A DNA stretch of 64,000 nucleotides from NCBI GenBank assembly GCA_023390555.1, contig JAEWCQ010000021.1, positions 141,852 to 205,851 of the forward strand. The letters run 5' to 3'. Below are positions 61,604 through 64,000 of this stretch, piece after piece. The notes under the pieces were generated by a model. It searched no databases and was not told the DNA's origin. It worked only from the letters and a program-made list of their open reading frames with translations. Every line of letters begins with the position of its first letter. The stretch's first letter is position 1. The position numbers and the translations under genes were made by a program. The DNA is from Bacillota bacterium (GTDB lineage Bacteria; Bacillota; Clostridia; Lachnospirales; Lachnospiraceae).

Positions 61604-62692
61604 TTATTCTACTTTATTTTGATACATATCATCGTAGTATTTCTGATAATCGCCGCTTGTGACATTCTTCATCCAGTCTTCATGCTCGAAGAACCATGCA
61701 ATCGTCTTGCGGATTCCTTCTTTGAACATGGTTTCCGGTTCCCAGCCAATCTCAGCTTTAATTTTATCCGGAGCAATGGCATAACGTCTGTCATGTCCTT
61801 TTCTGTCTTCCACATAGGTGATCAGGTCTTTGCTGACAAGCGTTCTTCTCAGATCTCCTTCCGGAAGCATCTCCAGCAGTGTCTCTATAATAATGTTGAT
61901 AATCTCAATATTCTGCTTCTCATTATGTCCGCCAATGTTATAAGTCTGTCCGAGACGTCCATTTTCCTGAACCATATCGATTCCCTTTGCATGGTCATCC
62001 ACATAGAGCCAGTCACGTACATTCTTACCGTCACCGTAAACCGGTAATTTCTTTCCGGAAAGTGCGTTGTTGATGATCAGCGGAATCAGCTTCTCCGGGA
62101 ACTGGAACGGTCCGTAGTTATTTGAACAGTTTGTAATATTTGCCGGGAAATGATAAGTATCAATGTATGCTTTTACCAGGAAATCCGAGGATGCCTTACT
62201 TGCAGAATATGGGCTGTGCGGATCATATGGAGTAGTCTCATAGAAATAAGTTCCGTCGTCTTCGAGGGAACCGTATACTTCATCGGTAGATACATGCAAA
62301 AACTTCTTTCCCTCTTTAAATGTACCGTCCGGCAGCTCCCATGCAGCCTTTGCACAATTTAACATAACTGCGGTACCGAGTACGTTTGTCTTTACGAATA
62401 CTTCCGGATTTTTGATACTTCTGTCAACGTGGCTTTCTGCTGCGAAATGAACCACACGGTCAATTTCATTTTCTGCAAAGATTTTGGAAATTGCCTCGTT
62501 GTCGGTAATATCCGCACGCACAAATGTGTAATTATCTCTGTTTTCAACATCTTTGAGATTTTCCAGATTGCCTGCATAAGTCAGTACATCGACATTGATA
62601 ATACGAATTTCATCCCCATATTTGCGGAACATATAATGGATATAATTGGATCCAATAAATCCTGCGCCACCTGTTACTAAATAAGTTCTCAT
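61604..62692 (-). CDS. rmlB: dTDP-glucose 4,6-dehydratase
   Basis: 362 residues from the ATG at 62692 (AAGGAG seven bases upstream). TYLVTGGAGFIGSNYIHYMF, HFAAESHVDRSI, HVSTDEVYGSLEDDG (STDE), and YSASKASSDFLVKAYIDTY (YxxxK). NCSNNYGPFQFPEKLIP is typical. Second step of dTDP-L-rhamnose synthesis. rmlD is upstream with a 104-base gap that contains the 12-base palindrome AGAAGCGCTTCT (62753-62764). Confidence 0.96.
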   Translation of the reverse strand: MRTYLVTGGAGFIGSNYIHYMFRKYGDEIRIINVDVLTYAGNLENLKDVENRDNYTFVRADITDNEAISKIFAENEIDRVVHFAAESHVDRSIKNPEVFVKTNVLGTAVMLNCAKAAWELPDGTFKEGKKFLHVSTDEVYGSLEDDGTYFYETTPYDPHSPYSASKASSDFLVKAYIDTYHFPANITNCSNNYGPFQFPEKLIPLIINNALSGKKLPVYGDGKNVRDWLYVDDHAKGIDMVQENGRLGQTYNIGGHNEKQNIEIINIIIETLLEMLPEGDLRRTLVSKDLITYVEDRKGHDRRYAIAPDKIKAEIGWEPETMFKEGIRKTIAWFFEHEDWMKNVTSGDYQKYYDDMYQNKVE

Positions 62693-62796
62693 AAATATTC
62701 TCCTTCTATTAATCAATTTCGCACTTATGTGCTCTCTTTATGATGATTATTGAGAAGCGCTTCTAGCTTCGCATAATCTCCTTAACTTTTTAATAT

Positions 62797-63675
62797 CTAT
62801 TTATTTAATAATTCCTTAAGATAAACATCCAGTGCATCTTTCCAGTCCGCCATACAGTAGTCACTGGTCAGTTTGAGCATATAATTTTCCAGAATGGAAT
62901 ATGCGGGACGTTTTGCAGATGCCGGATTCATTTTGGCATACTCCTCTGAAGTCACATGATTGACCTTTGTCGTCTTTCCTGTTTTCCGAAAGATCTCTTC
63001 GGTAAAATCTGCCCAGTTTGTATCCCCTTCACAGGTTGCATGAAACAGTCCGTAATTCTCTGTCGGTTCCAGATGGCGAATCATTTTTGCAAGCTCCGCT
63101 GCACTGGTCGGTGAACCTTTCTGATCACATACCACATTGATCACATCGTGATTTTCTGAGAGTGCGAGCATGGTCTTTACAAAATTCTTCCCATCTCCAT
63201 AGAGCCATGCCGTTCTGAGGATCATATATTTTTTTGCAAATTCTCTTACAAATCTCTCCCCTTCCAGCTTCGTCTTGCCATAGGCACTCACCGGATTCGG
63301 CGCATCAAACTCCGTATACGGGCTTGTCCCATTTCCTTCAAATACATAGTCGGTAGACACATGGATCATCTTCGCATCCAGTTCCGCTGCAGCAATACTC
63401 AGGTTTCTCGGTCCAATCGCATTGATCTTGTATGCGAGATCCCACTGCTCTTCACATTTATCGACATTGGTATGCGCTGCGCAGTTAATGATCACATCCG
63501 GTTTCGTTTCCCGTACCAGTTTTAAAACCGCATCCACATCGGTAATATCGAGAGATCTGACTCCCTCTCCCTCTACCACATCCGTATTGATAAACTCCAC
63601 CTCATCTGCCGCATATTCTTTCCGAATCGCACGACCTAACTGTCCATTGCAGCCAGTCACTAAAATCTTCTTCAT
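62797..63675 (-). CDS. rmlD: dTDP-4-dehydrorhamnose reductase
   Basis: 292 residues from the ATG at 63675, which has GGAGG five bases upstream; an ATG four codons earlier is possible. KILVTGCNGQLGRAIRKEY, VINCAAHTNVDKCEEQWDLA, HVSTDYVFEGNGTSPYTEFD and NPVSAYGKTKLEGERFV (YGKTK) are RmlD hallmarks, with ILRTAWLYG and SPTSAAELAK later. Last step of dTDP-L-rhamnose synthesis. With rmlA and rmlC at 41-42 kb the pathway is complete but split between two operons. Confidence 0.95.
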   Translation of the reverse strand: MKKILVTGCNGQLGRAIRKEYAADEVEFINTDVVEGEGVRSLDITDVDAVLKLVRETKPDVIINCAAHTNVDKCEEQWDLAYKINAIGPRNLSIAAAELDAKMIHVSTDYVFEGNGTSPYTEFDAPNPVSAYGKTKLEGERFVREFAKKYMILRTAWLYGDGKNFVKTMLALSENHDVINVVCDQKGSPTSAAELAKMIRHLEPTENYGLFHATCEGDTNWADFTEEIFRKTGKTTKVNHVTSEEYAKMNPASAKRPAYSILENYMLKLTSDYCMADWKDALDVYLKELLNK

Positions 63676-63697
63676 CGTTTCCTCCATCCTTACATCA

Positions 63698-64000
63698 CTA
63701 TAACATTTTATTTATCAAAAAAAGAATTCTTGTAATAACACCGTCGAGTTTTTCCTGCCGATAAAAGGCATGTCCAAACACCACTTTCCATTTTTCCGGC
63801 ATTCGATCAGCGTTCAACAGCAATTGAACCAGATTGTCCTTTTCCGTATCTCCCTGATACAAAGCCGCAAAATTACTCAGCTGCCCTTTCAACTTTCCCT
63901 TGTTTTTCTTCACATATTCTGCCTTGGCCTGTATCGTTCCAAGTGCCGTTGAACTTGCGCCGACCACATTTCCACCATGCTGGCGATACCAGATATAGGC
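63698..64000 (-). CDS. GT2 glycosyltransferase, C-terminal part (5' end beyond window)
   Basis: The minus-strand frame is open from the window edge (Ala codon at 64000) to the stop at 63698, so the 100 residues seen are a C-terminus. IWYRQHGGNVVGAS is the motif found near the C-terminal end of the catalytic domain of rhamnosyltransferase-like GT2 proteins; a helical tail ending ITRILFLINKML follows. The GTG at 63967 sits in the middle of that motif, so it is not the real start. It precedes rmlD by 22 bases in the same operon. The ending resembles the plus-strand GT2 at 42.7 kb (IAIRILFLLNRI). Confidence 0.8.
   Translation of the reverse strand, partial: AYIWYRQHGGNVVGASSTALGTIQAKAEYVKKNKGKLKGQLSNFAALYQGDTEKDNLVQLLLNADRMPEKWKVVFGHAFYRQEKLDGVITRILFLINKML

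Noticed and set aside
62753..62764. 12-base palindrome AGAAGCGCTTCT between rmlD and rmlB
   Set aside because: Too short and without loop to be a terminator; no promoter signal nearby and only one copy seen.
1..64000. CRISPR arrays, tRNA/rRNA genes, insertion sequences, phage attachment sites
   Set aside because: Looked for by eye on both strands; no regular short repeats with spacers, no transposase frame and no RNA gene were found.

Overview
The window is one long cell-surface glycan locus from a low-GC Gram-positive anaerobe. Shine-Dalgarno sites of the AGGAGG type, a Staphylococcus-like Cap gene set, teichoic-acid genes (TagD, TagF, TagG, TagH) and DUF5722/Fn3 surface proteins point to a gut Lachnospiraceae-type Firmicute; that placement is inference from protein style, not from a marker gene. 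No rRNA, tRNA, CRISPR array or insertion sequence was recognised. Nearly everything is on the minus strand; two lone glycosyltransferases sit on the plus strand between minus-strand operons.

Region 1 (about 1-23.3 kb, transcribed from a promoter near 23.3 kb): a Wzx/Wzy-type capsule operon. It starts with a membrane acyltransferase and a large O-antigen-ligase-like protein, then CapD-, CapM- and CapN-like genes (a 4-keto-sugar dehydratase, a priming phosphosugar transferase and a reductase), GT4 transferases, a TviB/TviC-type pair for an N-acetyl-hexosaminuronic acid, a TupA-like ATP-grasp ligase, Wzy, Wzx, three acylation genes (hexapeptide acetyltransferase, MBOAT, SGNH partner), CapE-CapF-CapG for UDP-L-FucNAc, and a truncated Wzz/YveK-like chain-length protein. 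The middle (about 4-17 kb) is visibly more AT-rich than the ends, like serotype-specific cores elsewhere.

Region 2 (about 23.4-42.6 kb, promoter near 42.6 kb, terminator at 23.4 kb): a 17-gene operon. rmlA and rmlC are followed by an ABC exporter (Wzm plus Wzt with a C-terminal carbohydrate-binding domain), a methyltransferase, a 1075-residue kinase-like/two-GT2 fusion, a second priming transferase, a GT2, a LicD protein, and a teichoic-acid-like module: three TagF-family polymerases, a second ABC exporter (TagG/TagH), a TarI/IspD-like cytidylyltransferase, an extended SDR and TagD. The order Wzm-Wzt-methyltransferase-kinase recalls the O8/O9a WbdD chain-terminating system of enterobacteria, here with the kinase fused to glycosyltransferases.

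Region 3 (about 42.6-64 kb): a plus-strand GT2, cyclopropane-fatty-acid synthase, a YxjG/MetE-like methyltransferase, then an operon of flippase, UDP-galactopyranose mutase, a secreted glycoside-hydrolase-like DUF5722 protein and a large membrane glycosyltransferase-like protein; a plus-strand GT2 with a degenerate second domain; and an operon with a truncated GT2, rmlD, rmlB, a GT2, a DUF2142 protein, a GtrB-like polyprenyl-phosphate sugar synthase and a further multispanning protein. Together these supply dTDP-rhamnose, galactofuranose and probably lipid-linked sugars for decoration outside the membrane.
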